A DNA stretch of 64,000 bases from Ruminococcus sp. (GCA_004558485.1 SFCS01000007.1:1-64000); one strand, 5' to 3'. Positions 29,170 through 38,615 are shown, counted from the first letter of the stretch. Notes: generated by a model not told the origin, from the letters alone. A program made the numbers and translations.

Positions 29170-30384
29170 TTGGAAGTCTATGAAATTCTGTTGCCGCTTG
29201 CCATCATTTTGGTGGTGTCAAAGGTGCTGATGAAGTGCTGCGAGAAAATTCGGTTTCCTGCCGTCATCGGCATGCTGCTGTCCGGCATTTTGGTCGGACT
29301 CATCCGCTATATTCCCGGTCAGACGGTGCTTTCTGCGACCGGCATGGAGGGACTGGCGTTCTTTGCGAAGATCGGCGTCATTCTCATTTTGTTCACCGCC
29401 GGGCTTGAGACCGATCTGCAAAGAATCAAGAGCATCGGCGGCCCCGCCGTCATCATTACGGTCGCGGGCGTTGCCATCCCGATGGCGCTCGGCTTTCTCG
29501 TCGCCACCCTGTGCAACGGCGGCTTCGGCGCACTGACAAAAGAGATGCTGCTGCAAAACCTGTTCTACGGCACGATCCTCACCGCAACCTCGGTGAGCGT
29601 CACCGTCGCCACCCTCAGGGAGGCGGGTAAGCTCGACTCCAAGGTCGGCACGACCGTCATTGCCGCCGCCATCATTGACGACATTCTCGGCATCGTGGTG
29701 CTGTCCTTCGTTTTGGCGCTCAAGGGCGACGGCGCTGCCGCGACCGGCCCCGCCGTGGTCGTCATCCGCACACTGCTATATTTTGTCGCCGTGGCAATCG
29801 TCGCCTTTTTGGCTTCCAAGTTCTTCACGGTGCTTGACCGCCGTTTCGAGCATCACCGCCTTGTCCCCATCATGGGCATCGCCTTTTGTTTTATCATCGC
29901 CTATGCCAGTGAAAAATGGTTCGGCATCGCCGACATCACCGGCGCATATATTGTAGGACTGATTCTGTCCGGCAACAAGGACAGCCATTATATCGACCGC
30001 AAGGCAGACATCCTGGGCTATATGCTGTTCGTCCCCATCTTTTTCGCCAACATCGGCATTTCCACCGAGTTTTCTGATGTGAGCGTCAGCTTTCTCGCAT
30101 TCGGTGTGCTGTTCATTCTTGCCGGTATGGCGGGAAAATTCCTCGGCTGCGGCGCGGCAGCACTTGCCTGCGGCTATAAGCCGAAGGACGCCGCGCGCGT
30201 GGGGCTGGGCATGATGGTGCGCGCCGAGGTTGCCCTCGTCACCGCGCAAAAGGGCGTGGAATACGGCGTCATTCATTCCTCCATCATGCCGTTTGTGGTG
30301 GCGCTCATCCTCATCACGAGCTTTGTGACGCCGCTTTTGCTGCACGCATCCTATCGTAAGGAGGTGCAACATGACACTATGTGA
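29170..30384 (+). CDS. CPA2-family cation:proton antiporter (TTG start)
   Basis: A 404-residue membrane protein with about 12 helices of the KefB/NapA type (ILFTAGLETDLQRIKSIGGPAVI, TATSVSVTVATLREAG, and the IDD dipeptide region AAIIDDILGIVVLSFVLAL that carries the ion-binding Asp pair). There is no RCK/TrkA-N domain. The TTG start is supported by GAGGAGG 8 nt upstream. It probably exchanges Na or K for protons. The end overlaps feoAB by 14 nt, so the two are coupled. Confidence 0.88.
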   Translation: MEVYEILLPLAIILVVSKVLMKCCEKIRFPAVIGMLLSGILVGLIRYIPGQTVLSATGMEGLAFFAKIGVILILFTAGLETDLQRIKSIGGPAVIITVAGVAIPMALGFLVATLCNGGFGALTKEMLLQNLFYGTILTATSVSVTVATLREAGKLDSKVGTTVIAAAIIDDILGIVVLSFVLALKGDGAAATGPAVVVIRTLLYFVAVAIVAFLASKFFTVLDRRFEHHRLVPIMGIAFCFIIAYASEKWFGIADITGAYIVGLILSGNKDSHYIDRKADILGYMLFVPIFFANIGISTEFSDVSVSFLAFGVLFILAGMAGKFLGCGAAALACGYKPKDAARVGLGMMVRAEVALVTAQKGVEYGVIHSSIMPFVVALILITSFVTPLLLHASYRKEVQHDTM

Positions 30385-32716
30385 TCTTTCGATCGGCAGC
30401 ACCGGCACCATCACCTTCGTCGAAAGCGACGACCGCGCGCTGCGGCGGCATATTCTGGATATGGGTCTCACCCCGGGCACGCAGGTGACGGTGGTGAAGG
30501 CGGCGCCGATGGGTGATCCGTTGGAGCTGACCGTGCGGGGCTATTCCCTGACACTGCGCAAGGCGGATGCCGCCAAAATCGGCATCGTGCCGTGTGCGTC
30601 GGAAAAGCCGACCGCGCCGGCCGTCCCCCGCCGTCCCGTTGCCCACACCGGCATCGGCGAGACCGCCTACCGTCCCCGCAAGGGCGGCAGCGAAATTCCG
30701 GCGGGACGCCCGCTGCGCTTTGCGCTGGCGGGCAATCAGAATTGCGGTAAGACCACCCTTTTCAATCAGCTCACCGGCTCCAACCAGCATGTCGGCAATT
30801 TCCCCGGCGTAACGGTAGACCGCAAGGACGGCGTCATGCGCCATCACCCCGAGGCGACCGTCACCGATCTGCCGGGTATCTATTCCCTGTCGCCGTATAC
30901 GAGCGAGGAGATCGTCACCCGTCAGTTTCTTCTGGAGGACAAACCGGACGGCATCATCAACATCATCGACGCGACCAACATCGAGCGCAATCTGCTGCTG
31001 ACCCTTCAGCTCATTGAGCTGGACATCCCCATGGTCATCGCCCTCAACATGATGGATGAGGTGCGCGCGGGCGGCGGCACGATCCGTGTGAACGGTCTGG
31101 AGGCGGCGCTCGGCATCCCCGTCATTCCGATTGCCGCCGCGAAAAACGAAGGTGTCAATGAGCTTGCGGAGCACGCCGTGAATGTCGCGCGTTTTTGCGA
31201 AAAGCCGGGCAGAATGGATTTCTGCGACAAAAATGCGGGCGGCAACATGGGCGCTGTGCACCGCTGCATCCATGCAGTGGTACATCTCATCGAGGATCAC
31301 GCGCTGCGCGCCGACATCCCCGTGCGTTTTGCCGCCTCCAAGATCGTCGAGGGCGACGAGCGGATACTGGCGGCGCTGAAGCTGGACAAAAACGAGACAG
31401 AGGCGGTCGAACACATTGTCTCCCAGATGGAGACGGAGTGCGGCAAGGATCGCGAGGCGGCACTGGCGGACATGCGCTTTTCCTTCATCGAAAAGCTGTG
31501 TGCCGACTGGGTCGTGAAGCCGCGGGAAAGCCGCGAGCACAAGCGCAGCCGCCAAATCGACAGGATTCTCACCGGCAGATACACCGCCATGCCTGCCTTC
31601 ATCGCCATCATGGCGCTCGTCTTTTATCTCACCTTCGGCCCGATCGGCGGCACGCTGTCCGACCTCATGGAGCTTGGTATCGACCGTCTGACGGCGCTTT
31701 GTGATCACCTTTTGACGCTCTACGGTATCAACCCCGTCGTTCACTCGCTCATCATCAAGGGCATTTTTGCGGGTGTCGGCAGCGTTTTGAGCTTTTTGCC
31801 CGTCATCGTTGTGCTGTTTTTCTTCCTGTCGATCCTGGAGGACAGCGGCTATATGGCGCGGGTGGCGTTCATCATGGATCGCCTGCTGCGTAGGTTCGGA
31901 CTGTCGGGGCGCAGCTTTGTCCCCATGCTCATCGGGTTCGGCTGCTCCGTTCCCGCCATCATGGCGACCCGCACCCTTCCGTCCGAGCGTGACCGCCGCA
32001 TGACCGTGTTTCTCACGCCGTTCATGAGCTGCTCGGCAAAGCTGCCGATCTATGCGCTTTTCACGGCGGCATTCTTCCCCGATCACGCGGTGCTCGTGAT
32101 GATCGGACTGTATCTCATCGGCATCGCCGTCGGCATCCTGTTTGCGCTGCTGATGAAAAACACCGCGTTCAAGGGCGAGCCCGTGCCGTTTGTCATGGAG
32201 CTGCCGAACTACAGAATGCCGAGTGCCAAAAGTGTTTTGAAGCTCATTTGCGAAAAGGCAAAGGACTTTCTCACCAAGGCATTCACCATCATTTTCCTTG
32301 CCTCCATCGTCATATGGTTTTTGCAGAGCTTTGATCTGCGTCTCAACGCCGTCTCCGATCCGGCGGACAGCCTGCTTGCCGGCATCAGCGGCGCGATCGC
32401 CCCGCTGTTCGCCCCGCTGGGACTCGGCGACTGGCGCATTTCGACCGCGCTCATCACCGGCTTCACCGCCAAGGAAAGCGTCGTCAGCACGCTGACCGTG
32501 CTGCTCGGCGGCACCGATGCGCTGCACACGCTGTTTACGCCGCTCACGGCGTTCACCTTCCTCATTTTTTCGCTGCTGTATACGCCGTGTGTCGCAGCGA
32601 TCGCAGCGGTGAAGCGCGAGCTGGGCAGGCGCTATGCCGTGACGGTCGTTTTCCTGCAATGCGCCGTCGCGTGGCTTGCCGCCTTCGCGGTGTACGCCAT
32701 CGGTTCGCTGTTCTGA
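30371..32716 (+). CDS. feoAB: Ferrous iron transporter, FeoA-FeoB fusion
   Basis: A 781-residue fusion. Residues 1-73 are an SH3-like FeoA domain (HILDMGLTPGTQVTVVKAAPMGDPLEL). A linker of about 40 residues follows, then FeoB: G1 GNQNCGKTT (121-129), VTVDRKDG, G3 DLPGIYS, G4 NMMDE, a helical cytosolic domain, and a membrane part with the paired gates (FGCSVPAIMATRT and ITGFTAKESVVSTL). No Cys-rich FeoC-like tail is present. It imports Fe(II), driven or gated by nucleotide hydrolysis. The AAGGAGG ribosome binding site lies inside the end of the antiporter gene. Confidence 0.95.
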   Translation: MTLCDLSIGSTGTITFVESDDRALRRHILDMGLTPGTQVTVVKAAPMGDPLELTVRGYSLTLRKADAAKIGIVPCASEKPTAPAVPRRPVAHTGIGETAYRPRKGGSEIPAGRPLRFALAGNQNCGKTTLFNQLTGSNQHVGNFPGVTVDRKDGVMRHHPEATVTDLPGIYSLSPYTSEEIVTRQFLLEDKPDGIINIIDATNIERNLLLTLQLIELDIPMVIALNMMDEVRAGGGTIRVNGLEAALGIPVIPIAAAKNEGVNELAEHAVNVARFCEKPGRMDFCDKNAGGNMGAVHRCIHAVVHLIEDHALRADIPVRFAASKIVEGDERILAALKLDKNETEAVEHIVSQMETECGKDREAALADMRFSFIEKLCADWVVKPRESREHKRSRQIDRILTGRYTAMPAFIAIMALVFYLTFGPIGGTLSDLMELGIDRLTALCDHLLTLYGINPVVHSLIIKGIFAGVGSVLSFLPVIVVLFFFLSILEDSGYMARVAFIMDRLLRRFGLSGRSFVPMLIGFGCSVPAIMATRTLPSERDRRMTVFLTPFMSCSAKLPIYALFTAAFFPDHAVLVMIGLYLIGIAVGILFALLMKNTAFKGEPVPFVMELPNYRMPSAKSVLKLICEKAKDFLTKAFTIIFLASIVIWFLQSFDLRLNAVSDPADSLLAGISGAIAPLFAPLGLGDWRISTALITGFTAKESVVSTLTVLLGGTDALHTLFTPLTAFTFLIFSLLYTPCVAAIAAVKRELGRRYAVTVVFLQCAVAWLAAFAVYAIGSLF

Positions 32717-32764
32717 CTGTATAATTCTGCTTATATATTACATATAGTTAAATTATAAATAAGA

Positions 32765-32825
32765 TTTCCCTCCTCCGCTCCCTCTGATGAGGGAGCGGTC
32801 AGCGCAGCCGACAGAAGGAGGGAAA
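32765..32825. repeat. Nested palindromic element (three-way-junction type)
   Basis: An outer 10-bp stem (TTTCCCTCCT and AGGAGGGAAA) encloses a perfect inner 10-bp hairpin (CCGCTCCCTC-TGAT-GAGGGAGCGG) and a short GTC/GAC stem. The compact, fully folded design resembles the small interspersed palindromic repeats common in gut Clostridia. Copy number elsewhere cannot be judged from one window. Confidence 0.5.
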
Positions 32826-32850
32826 AAGGCGGGCGCGAAACCACACGCAA

Positions 32851-32884
32851 AAAAAAGACGACTCCTCGCGGAGTCGTCTTTTCT
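32851..32884. terminator. Bidirectional terminator between feoAB and the nucleoside ABC operon
   Basis: AAAAGACGACTCC and GGAGTCGTCTTTT form a perfect 13-bp stem with a TCGC loop and A/T tails on both sides. It serves convergent transcription of feoAB (+) and the permease gene (-). Confidence 0.9.
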
Positions 32885-32892
32885 GTTTTCTG

Positions 32893-33873
32893 TCAGCGTT
32901 CCTCGCGGAAATAGGAAAGGCCGAGACTTGCGGGCGGCTGATTTTCACGCCGTTTGCGGATGCTCACCACAATGAGCACCAAAATGGTGACGACATAGGG
33001 CAGCATCTGGATGAGCGGCAGCACCTGCATCGGCACATTGATGTAATTGAAAAGGATATACAGGGCACCGAACAGATACGAGCCGAAGATCGCCATGATG
33101 GGTTTCCAGGTAGCAAAAATGACAATGGCGATCGCCAACCATCCGCGGTCGCCGAAACCGTTGTTCGACCAAATGCCGTTGCTGTAGTCCATGACATAGA
33201 AGAGACCGCCGAGCCCCGCGATCATGCCGCCGATGCAGGTGGCGACATATTTATACCGCGTGACATTGATGCCGGCGGCGTCCGCCGTCGCAGGATTTTC
33301 GCCGACGGCGCGCAGATGCAGACCCGCGCGCGTGCGTTTCAGAAAGATACTGACGGCGATCGCCAAAATGACGGCGAGATACACGAGAAAGCCATAGGAG
33401 AAAAACAGCTTGCCGACATCGCCCATGTCCGCCGCGAAGGGCAGCGTCTTTTTGTATGCCCCCGCGATGTCCACCAGCGCCAGATACGGCACATCGCTTT
33501 TCACGACCTTGATGAGCGAGCCGCCGAAGAAGTTGCCGAAGCCGACACCGAAGGTGGTGATGGCAAGACCGGTCACATTCTGATTGGCTTTGAGCGTCAC
33601 GGTCAGGAAGCAATAGAGCAGCGACACCAAAAGCGAACCGAAAAGACAGCAAAGCAGCGGAATGAGCACGGCAAGAAAGTCATTCACATATTCCGTACCG
33701 CTCTGATAGAAAAAGCCGCCGATGACGCCGGAAATAGCGCCGATATACATGATGCCGGGGATACCGAGGTTGAGGTTGCCGGATTTCTCCGTCAGAATTT
33801 CGCCGGTCGAGCCGAACAAAAGCGGCGTTCCCTGCAGGATAGCGCGCTGAATAAAGTTGATCCATCCGCCCAT
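32893..33873 (-). CDS. Nucleoside ABC transporter permease, NupQ-like
   Basis: A 326-residue BPD_transp_2-type permease with 8-9 helices. The family motifs SGNLNLGIPGIMYIGAISG and LRAVGENPATADAAGINVTRYK are clear. With the preceding permease, ATPase and BMP lipoprotein it forms a nucleoside importer of the NupNOPQ/RnsABCD class. It starts 1 nt after the first permease gene. The xpt gene at the head of the operon supports a purine role. Confidence 0.9.
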   Translation of the reverse strand: MGGWINFIQRAILQGTPLLFGSTGEILTEKSGNLNLGIPGIMYIGAISGVIGGFFYQSGTEYVNDFLAVLIPLLCCLFGSLLVSLLYCFLTVTLKANQNVTGLAITTFGVGFGNFFGGSLIKVVKSDVPYLALVDIAGAYKKTLPFAADMGDVGKLFFSYGFLVYLAVILAIAVSIFLKRTRAGLHLRAVGENPATADAAGINVTRYKYVATCIGGMIAGLGGLFYVMDYSNGIWSNNGFGDRGWLAIAIVIFATWKPIMAIFGSYLFGALYILFNYINVPMQVLPLIQMLPYVVTILVLIVVSIRKRRENQPPASLGLSYFREER

Positions 33874-33874
33874 T

Positions 33875-34990
33875 TCAGTTCTCCCCTTCCTGCGCGACAG
33901 CCGCCTTTTTGCGGCGGTTCAGATGTACTTCATAGTTGATGAAAAATTCGCAGCCGATGATGAAAAACAGGATGATGCCGGTCAGAATGTCTGCAAAAGC
34001 GCTGTTGAGCCCGAACTTCGAGGTCACTTCGTCCGCGCCGCGCGCCATAAAGACCAACAAAAGCGAGGTGAGCACCATCATCAGCGGGTTGAATTTCGCA
34101 AGCCAGGAGACCATGATGGCGGTGAAGCCTCTGCCGTCCGCCAGGTTGGAGTCAATGGAGTGGGACGAGCCGCCCACGAGCAACAGACCTGCGATACCGC
34201 ACACAGCGCCCGACAGCGCCATCGTGCGCACAATGACCTTTTTCACATTGATGCCGATATACCGTGCGGTGTTCTCGCTGCCGCCGACGACGGAGATCTC
34301 ATAGCCGTGCTTGCTGTATTTGAGATACACAAACATCAAAACGGTGAGGATAACAACGATGACGATGTTGAGCAGATACTGCACACCGAACAGGTTGGGG
34401 AACCATCCGTGACGCAAAAGATCGGGACCTACCACATTCGAGCCGGTCTTGTCCGCGATCTTCAGAAAATACTCAATGAGCTGAATAGCCACATAGTTCA
34501 TCATCAGCGTGAACAGCGTTTCGTTCGTGCCCCACTGCGCCTTGAAAAACGCGGGGATGACGCCCCAGATCACGCCGGAAACAATCGCCGCCGCCGTCAT
34601 GATGAGGATGAGCAGCCAATCGGCGACCTTGCCGCCGAGCACCAGCATGCACACCGCCGTGGACAGACAGCCGATGAGCACCTGTCCCTCCGCGCCCGTG
34701 TTCCAAAAACGCATCCGAAAAGCGGGCGTTACCGCCAACGAAATGCAAAGTAAGATGGCGACATCGTGGATGGTGACGAGCGTTCTGCCCGTACCGAACG
34801 CGCCCTTGCCCACCGTGGCGAAAATAGACAGTGGGTTGTCGCCGGTCAGCACCTTAGCGACGACGGCGCACACCAAAAGCGCCAGAAAAACGGCGATCGC
34901 CCGCACCAGAATGCCGGTCTTAAGTGACATGTTGTTGCGCTTACATACATACAAAAGCGGTTCGCGCGTGTGCTTTTCAGGCTTTTTCAT
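33875..34990 (-). CDS. Nucleoside ABC transporter permease, NupP-like
   Basis: A 371-residue permease of the same family as its neighbour (RMRFWNTGAEGQVLIGCLSTAV, WGTNETLFTLMMNYVAIQL, VVGGSENTARYIGINVKKV). The ATG at 34990 overlaps the end of the ATPase gene by 14 nt and has an AGGGG site; a later ATG 20 codons in has none. It forms the heterodimeric channel with the next gene product. Confidence 0.9.
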   Translation of the reverse strand: MKKPEKHTREPLLYVCKRNNMSLKTGILVRAIAVFLALLVCAVVAKVLTGDNPLSIFATVGKGAFGTGRTLVTIHDVAILLCISLAVTPAFRMRFWNTGAEGQVLIGCLSTAVCMLVLGGKVADWLLILIMTAAAIVSGVIWGVIPAFFKAQWGTNETLFTLMMNYVAIQLIEYFLKIADKTGSNVVGPDLLRHGWFPNLFGVQYLLNIVIVVILTVLMFVYLKYSKHGYEISVVGGSENTARYIGINVKKVIVRTMALSGAVCGIAGLLLVGGSSHSIDSNLADGRGFTAIMVSWLAKFNPLMMVLTSLLLVFMARGADEVTSKFGLNSAFADILTGIILFFIIGCEFFINYEVHLNRRKKAAVAQEGEN

Positions 34991-36512
34991 GCGCTGCCCC
35001 TCCCTCCGTTTTTGTCATGAGCAGACCGAGCTGCTCCTTTGTGGCGGTGCGACCGTCCACGATACCGGTAACTCTGCCGGAATTGATGACCATGATGCGG
35101 TCGCAAAGCTCCGTCAGTACATCGAGATCCTCGCCGACGAATATGACGGCGACGCCGTTTTCCTTCTGCTGGTTCAGCAGATTATAGATGATGTACGAGG
35201 AATTGATGTCAAGGCCGCGCACGGGATATGCCGCCATGAGCACCGTCGGCGCCGCGGCAATCTCTCTGCCGACAAGCACCTTCTGCACATTGCCGCCCGA
35301 CAGACGGCGCACCGGCGTGGTCACACCGGGCGTGACGACCTCCAGGCTCTCGATGATGTGCTCGGCAAGCTCCTTGGGCGGCTGCCGATCCACAAACACC
35401 GATCTCCCCTTCTTATAGCTGCGCAGCATCATGTTGTCGACGATGTCCATGTTGCCGACCAGTCCCATGCCGAGACGATCCTCCGGCACAAAGGACAGCC
35501 GCACACCGAGCTCTCTGATCTGCGTCGGCGTTTTGTCGCGCAGGTTCTCCTCTTTGTCGGTCTTGGGGTTATGATAGATGATCTCGCCCTCCGACAGATG
35601 CTGCAGCCCCGCGATCGCCTCAAGAAGCTCTCGCTGCCCCGAACCGGCGATGCCCGCAATGCCGAGGATCTCGCCGCTCTTTGCCGTGAAGGCAATGTCG
35701 TCGAGAACGGCCCTGCCGTCCTGATCGAAGAGCTTCAGCCCGCGCACCATCAGGCGGTCGGCGGTATCGTGCGGCGTCGTGCGCTCGATGTTGAGCAGAA
35801 TCTTTTTGCCGACCATCATTTCGGTCAGCGCCGCCTCGTCGGTCTCGGCGGTGCACACCGTGCCGATATATTCGCCGCGGCGCAGCACCGACACGCGGTC
35901 GGAAAGGCTCAAGACCTCATGCAGCTTGTGGGTGATGATGATGATGGATTTGCCGTCGTCGCGCATACGGCGCAAAACAGCAAACAGCTTTTGCGTCTCC
36001 TGCGGCGTCAAAACAGCGGTCGGCTCGTCCAGAATGAGGATGTCCGCGCCGCGATAAAGCACCTTGACGATCTCCACCGTCTGCTTTTCGGACACCGACA
36101 TGGCATACACCTTTTTGCGCGGGTCGATCTCAAAGCCGTATTTCTCCGCGATCTCGCCGACACGCTTTGTCGCCTCTTTGAGATTATAACGGCGACCGTC
36201 GTTGATACCGAGGACGATATTTTCGGTGGCGGTGAACACATCCACCAGCTTGAAGTGCTGATGAATCATGCCGATCTTATACCCGAAAGCATCGCGCGGC
36301 GAGCTGATGACCGCCGGCTCGCCGTTGACGAAAATTTCGCCCTCGTCGGGGTGATAAATGCCGGAGATCATGTTCATCAGCGTGGTTTTGCCGCTGCCGT
36401 TCTCGCCGAGGATAGCAAGGATCTCTCCCTTTTTCACCGTGAGATCGACATGGCTGTTGGCGAGAATACTGCCAAACCGTTTACTAACATTTCTAAGTTC
36501 CAGAGCGTTCAC
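34977..36512 (-). CDS. Nucleoside ABC transporter ATPase, NupO-like (two ATPase domains, GTG start)
   Basis: A 511-residue protein with tandem ABC domains as in sugar and nucleoside importers. The first domain has Walker A GENGSGKTT, MSVSEKQ in place of the LSGGQ signature, and ILILDEPTAVLTP. The second has a degenerate Walker A (GIAGSGQRE), signature LSGGNVQK and MAAYPVRGLD instead of a normal Walker B, typical of the inactive half in this family. The GTG at 36512 lies 6-7 nt after GGGAGG. It energises nucleoside import. Confidence 0.92.
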   Translation of the reverse strand: MNALELRNVSKRFGSILANSHVDLTVKKGEILAILGENGSGKTTLMNMISGIYHPDEGEIFVNGEPAVISSPRDAFGYKIGMIHQHFKLVDVFTATENIVLGINDGRRYNLKEATKRVGEIAEKYGFEIDPRKKVYAMSVSEKQTVEIVKVLYRGADILILDEPTAVLTPQETQKLFAVLRRMRDDGKSIIIITHKLHEVLSLSDRVSVLRRGEYIGTVCTAETDEAALTEMMVGKKILLNIERTTPHDTADRLMVRGLKLFDQDGRAVLDDIAFTAKSGEILGIAGIAGSGQRELLEAIAGLQHLSEGEIIYHNPKTDKEENLRDKTPTQIRELGVRLSFVPEDRLGMGLVGNMDIVDNMMLRSYKKGRSVFVDRQPPKELAEHIIESLEVVTPGVTTPVRRLSGGNVQKVLVGREIAAAPTVLMAAYPVRGLDINSSYIIYNLLNQQKENGVAVIFVGEDLDVLTELCDRIMVINSGRVTGIVDGRTATKEQLGLLMTKTEGGAAHEKA

Positions 36513-36533
36513 AGAAAACCTCCCGAAAAGAAA

Positions 36534-36564
36534 GCGCAAGGGGAGCGGTATACTCCCCTTGCGC
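36534..36564 (-). terminator. Hairpin between the BMP lipoprotein gene and the ATPase gene
   Basis: GCGCAAGGGGAG and CTCCCCTTGCGC form a perfect 12-bp stem with a 7-base loop, followed on the minus strand by TTTCTTTTC. It lies between the bmp stop (36612) and the ATPase GTG (36512). It looks like a leaky terminator or mRNA stabiliser that would leave more binding protein than ATPase. Confidence 0.65.
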
Positions 36565-36611
36565 CGGTTTTTCAAACAATCGAAAAGTGCCTAAACCGCA
36601 ACCCGCAGGGA

Positions 36612-37898
36612 TCAGTCGCCGTAGTTGGTGTTCAGGTTGGTGACACCATCGATGATGATGTCGAAATACGGAGCGGAGCGGAATTTTTCGGCGTTGGACT
36701 CGTCAAAGTAGCCGTCGTGGATAACATTGGTGTCCGGCTTGAAGTCGCCGTCCACATCCGCCTGGTACTCGGTGAGATGCTGACCGTCCTTCGTCCACTT
36801 AGAGGTGTCAAAGACATGCAGCGTGCCGGCCTCGAGCGCCTTGATGGTCTCGTTGATCTTTTCGATGGTGCCTTCCGCAGCAACATCCTGGTTGATGCCG
36901 GTCAGAACAACGGAGTTGGTGGCGATGTCACCGCACCAGTCGGCATCGATCTTCTCACCCTTCGCGACCTGCTCGACGATGTAACGGAAGTAGGGCGCCC
37001 AGTTGATGGCGGAGGACACGATGAAGGTGTTCTTGCCGGCGGAATAGGTGCTGCCGTTATAGGAAACATTCGGCACCTTCGCCAGCTCGCAGGCGGTCGG
37101 AGCGCCGAGGGAGTCGGCATGCTGGCTGATGAGCACGCAGCCGTCCTGGGTGATCAGAGAGTTGGCAGCCTCCTGCTCCTTCGCCTGGTCATACCAGGAA
37201 CCGGTGTAGCGCACCTTCATGGTCGCCGTTTCGCAAACGGAGCGCGCACCGAGGAAGAAAGAGGTCATGCCGGAAACCACTTCGGCATAGGTGAAAGCAC
37301 CGACATAGCCGATGATCGCCTTTTCTGCCGTGATCTTGCCTTCCTTGATCATTTCGTTGAGCTTCATACCCGCAGCGATGCCGGCGAGGTAACGGCCCTC
37401 ATAGATGGAAGCAAACGCATTGTGGAAGTTCTCGATACCGGCGAGCTTCGCGGAGGTGCCGGTCGCATGGCAGAACTGCACATTCGGATATTCCTTGGCA
37501 GCCTGCTTCATGAAGGACTCATGGCCGAAGGAGTCGGCAAAGATGACCTTGCAGCCCTTGTTCTTCGCCAGGTCGACCGCCGCGTCATAGCAGGAGTTGT
37601 CCTCGCCGATGCCGGTCACGATGATGACCTGCTCGTCCTTCAGACCGAGGCCTTCCTTGACGCTCTTGAGCGCCGCGATGAAGTTATTGTCATAGGTAGA
37701 GTTTTCGTCGTGCAGGCAGATCATGCCGATCTTGAAGTCGTCCGGGATCTTCACGTCGGAAGAGACGGCGTTGCGAGGCAGAATGTCGGCGCTTTCGCCC
37801 TTCTTCGTCGGCGTGGTTCCGCCCGGATTGCTGTTGCCGCAAGCGGCAAGCGACAGTACCATCAGCACTGCCAGTGCGATTGCCAGGATCTTTTTCAT
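36612..37898 (-). CDS. BMP-family nucleoside-binding lipoprotein
   Basis: A 428-residue lipoprotein with a signal peptide ending in lipobox LAAC (Cys20). The BMP/PnrA family fold is seen in FKIGMICLHDENSTYDNNFIAAL, VIFADSFGHESFMKQAAKEYPNVQF, YEGRYLAGIAAG and GCVLISQHADSLGA. It captures purine nucleosides at the cell surface for the permeases encoded downstream. A 71-nt gap follows xpt. Confidence 0.92.
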   Translation of the reverse strand: MKKILAIALAVLMVLSLAACGNSNPGGTTPTKKGESADILPRNAVSSDVKIPDDFKIGMICLHDENSTYDNNFIAALKSVKEGLGLKDEQVIIVTGIGEDNSCYDAAVDLAKNKGCKVIFADSFGHESFMKQAAKEYPNVQFCHATGTSAKLAGIENFHNAFASIYEGRYLAGIAAGMKLNEMIKEGKITAEKAIIGYVGAFTYAEVVSGMTSFFLGARSVCETATMKVRYTGSWYDQAKEQEAANSLITQDGCVLISQHADSLGAPTACELAKVPNVSYNGSTYSAGKNTFIVSSAINWAPYFRYIVEQVAKGEKIDADWCGDIATNSVVLTGINQDVAAEGTIEKINETIKALEAGTLHVFDTSKWTKDGQHLTEYQADVDGDFKPDTNVIHDGYFDESNAEKFRSAPYFDIIIDGVTNLNTNYGD

Positions 37899-37969
37899 GT
37901 TTCTTTTCCCCCAAATTTATATTCCCGCGAACAGCTTGTCCGCAGTTACCAAAAGAAAGAGGACAGCGC

Positions 37970-38542
37970 TCAGCAAAAAGTCACGCCGTCCTTCACATCC
38001 ATCGACGCAATGCGCGCCAAGGACTCCACACGGATCCCGTGCTCGCGCACACGCGTCGCGCCGTTCTGAAATGCTTTTTCAATGACAATACCCGCGCCGA
38101 TCAGGGTCGCACCGGCATCCTCCACGAGCTGTGCCAGACCGAGAAGGGCATTCCCCTCCGCCAGGAAGTCGTCGAGAATCAAAATGCGGTCCTGCGGACT
38201 CAGAAATGCCTTTGAGACCTGAATGTCATAGGTCTTGCCGCGGGTAAAAGAAGTCACGGGTGCCGTATACACGTCACCCGCGATATTGATACTCTTCGTT
38301 TTTTTGGCAAACACAACCGGCACATCGAAATACTGCGCAGCAATACAGGCGATACCGATACCGGACGCCTCGATGGTCAGAATCTTGTTCACGCCGCAGT
38401 CGCCGAACAGTCGGTGAAACTCCTTGCCGATCTCCTGCAGAAAACGCACATCAATACAGTGATTGAGAAAGCTGTCCACCTTGAGCACATTGCCTTCGAA
38501 CACCCTGCCCTCGGCGCGGATCTTATCCTCCAGCAGCTTCAT
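37970..38542 (-). CDS. xpt: Xanthine phosphoribosyltransferase
   Basis: A 190-residue type I phosphoribosyltransferase with the PRPP motif RILILDDFLAEGNALLGL and the Xpt-type segments IEASGIGIACIAAQYF and VPVVFAKKTKS. It converts xanthine (and probably guanine) to the nucleotide. It heads the nucleoside-import operon, joining uptake to salvage. The start MKLLEDKIRAEG at 38542 follows GGGAGGG. No purine riboswitch is seen upstream. Confidence 0.93.
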   Translation of the reverse strand: MKLLEDKIRAEGRVFEGNVLKVDSFLNHCIDVRFLQEIGKEFHRLFGDCGVNKILTIEASGIGIACIAAQYFDVPVVFAKKTKSINIAGDVYTAPVTSFTRGKTYDIQVSKAFLSPQDRILILDDFLAEGNALLGLAQLVEDAGATLIGAGIVIEKAFQNGATRVREHGIRVESLARIASMDVKDGVTFC

Positions 38543-38586
38543 GCGTTTCCCTCCCATCGAAAACAGTCGAAAAAAGAACTGCCCTC

Positions 38587-38615
38587 ATGATACCAAATAT
38601 TTCATCCGAAATCAA
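38587..38615 (-). promoter_or_regulatory. Promoter of the xpt-bmp-nup operon
   Basis: On the minus strand TTGATT (38610-38615), a 17-bp spacer and TATCAT (38587-38592). The leader is about 40 nt, so there is no room for a riboswitch. Confidence 0.65.

Noticed and set aside
34509-38069. Very long open frame on the plus strand opposite the nucleoside transport operon
   Set aside because: It is antisense to four clearly identified genes, has no family motifs and reflects GC-rich codon bias. Similar long antisense frames opposite feoAB (30377-32659) and PFOR (47255-50095) were rejected for the same reason.
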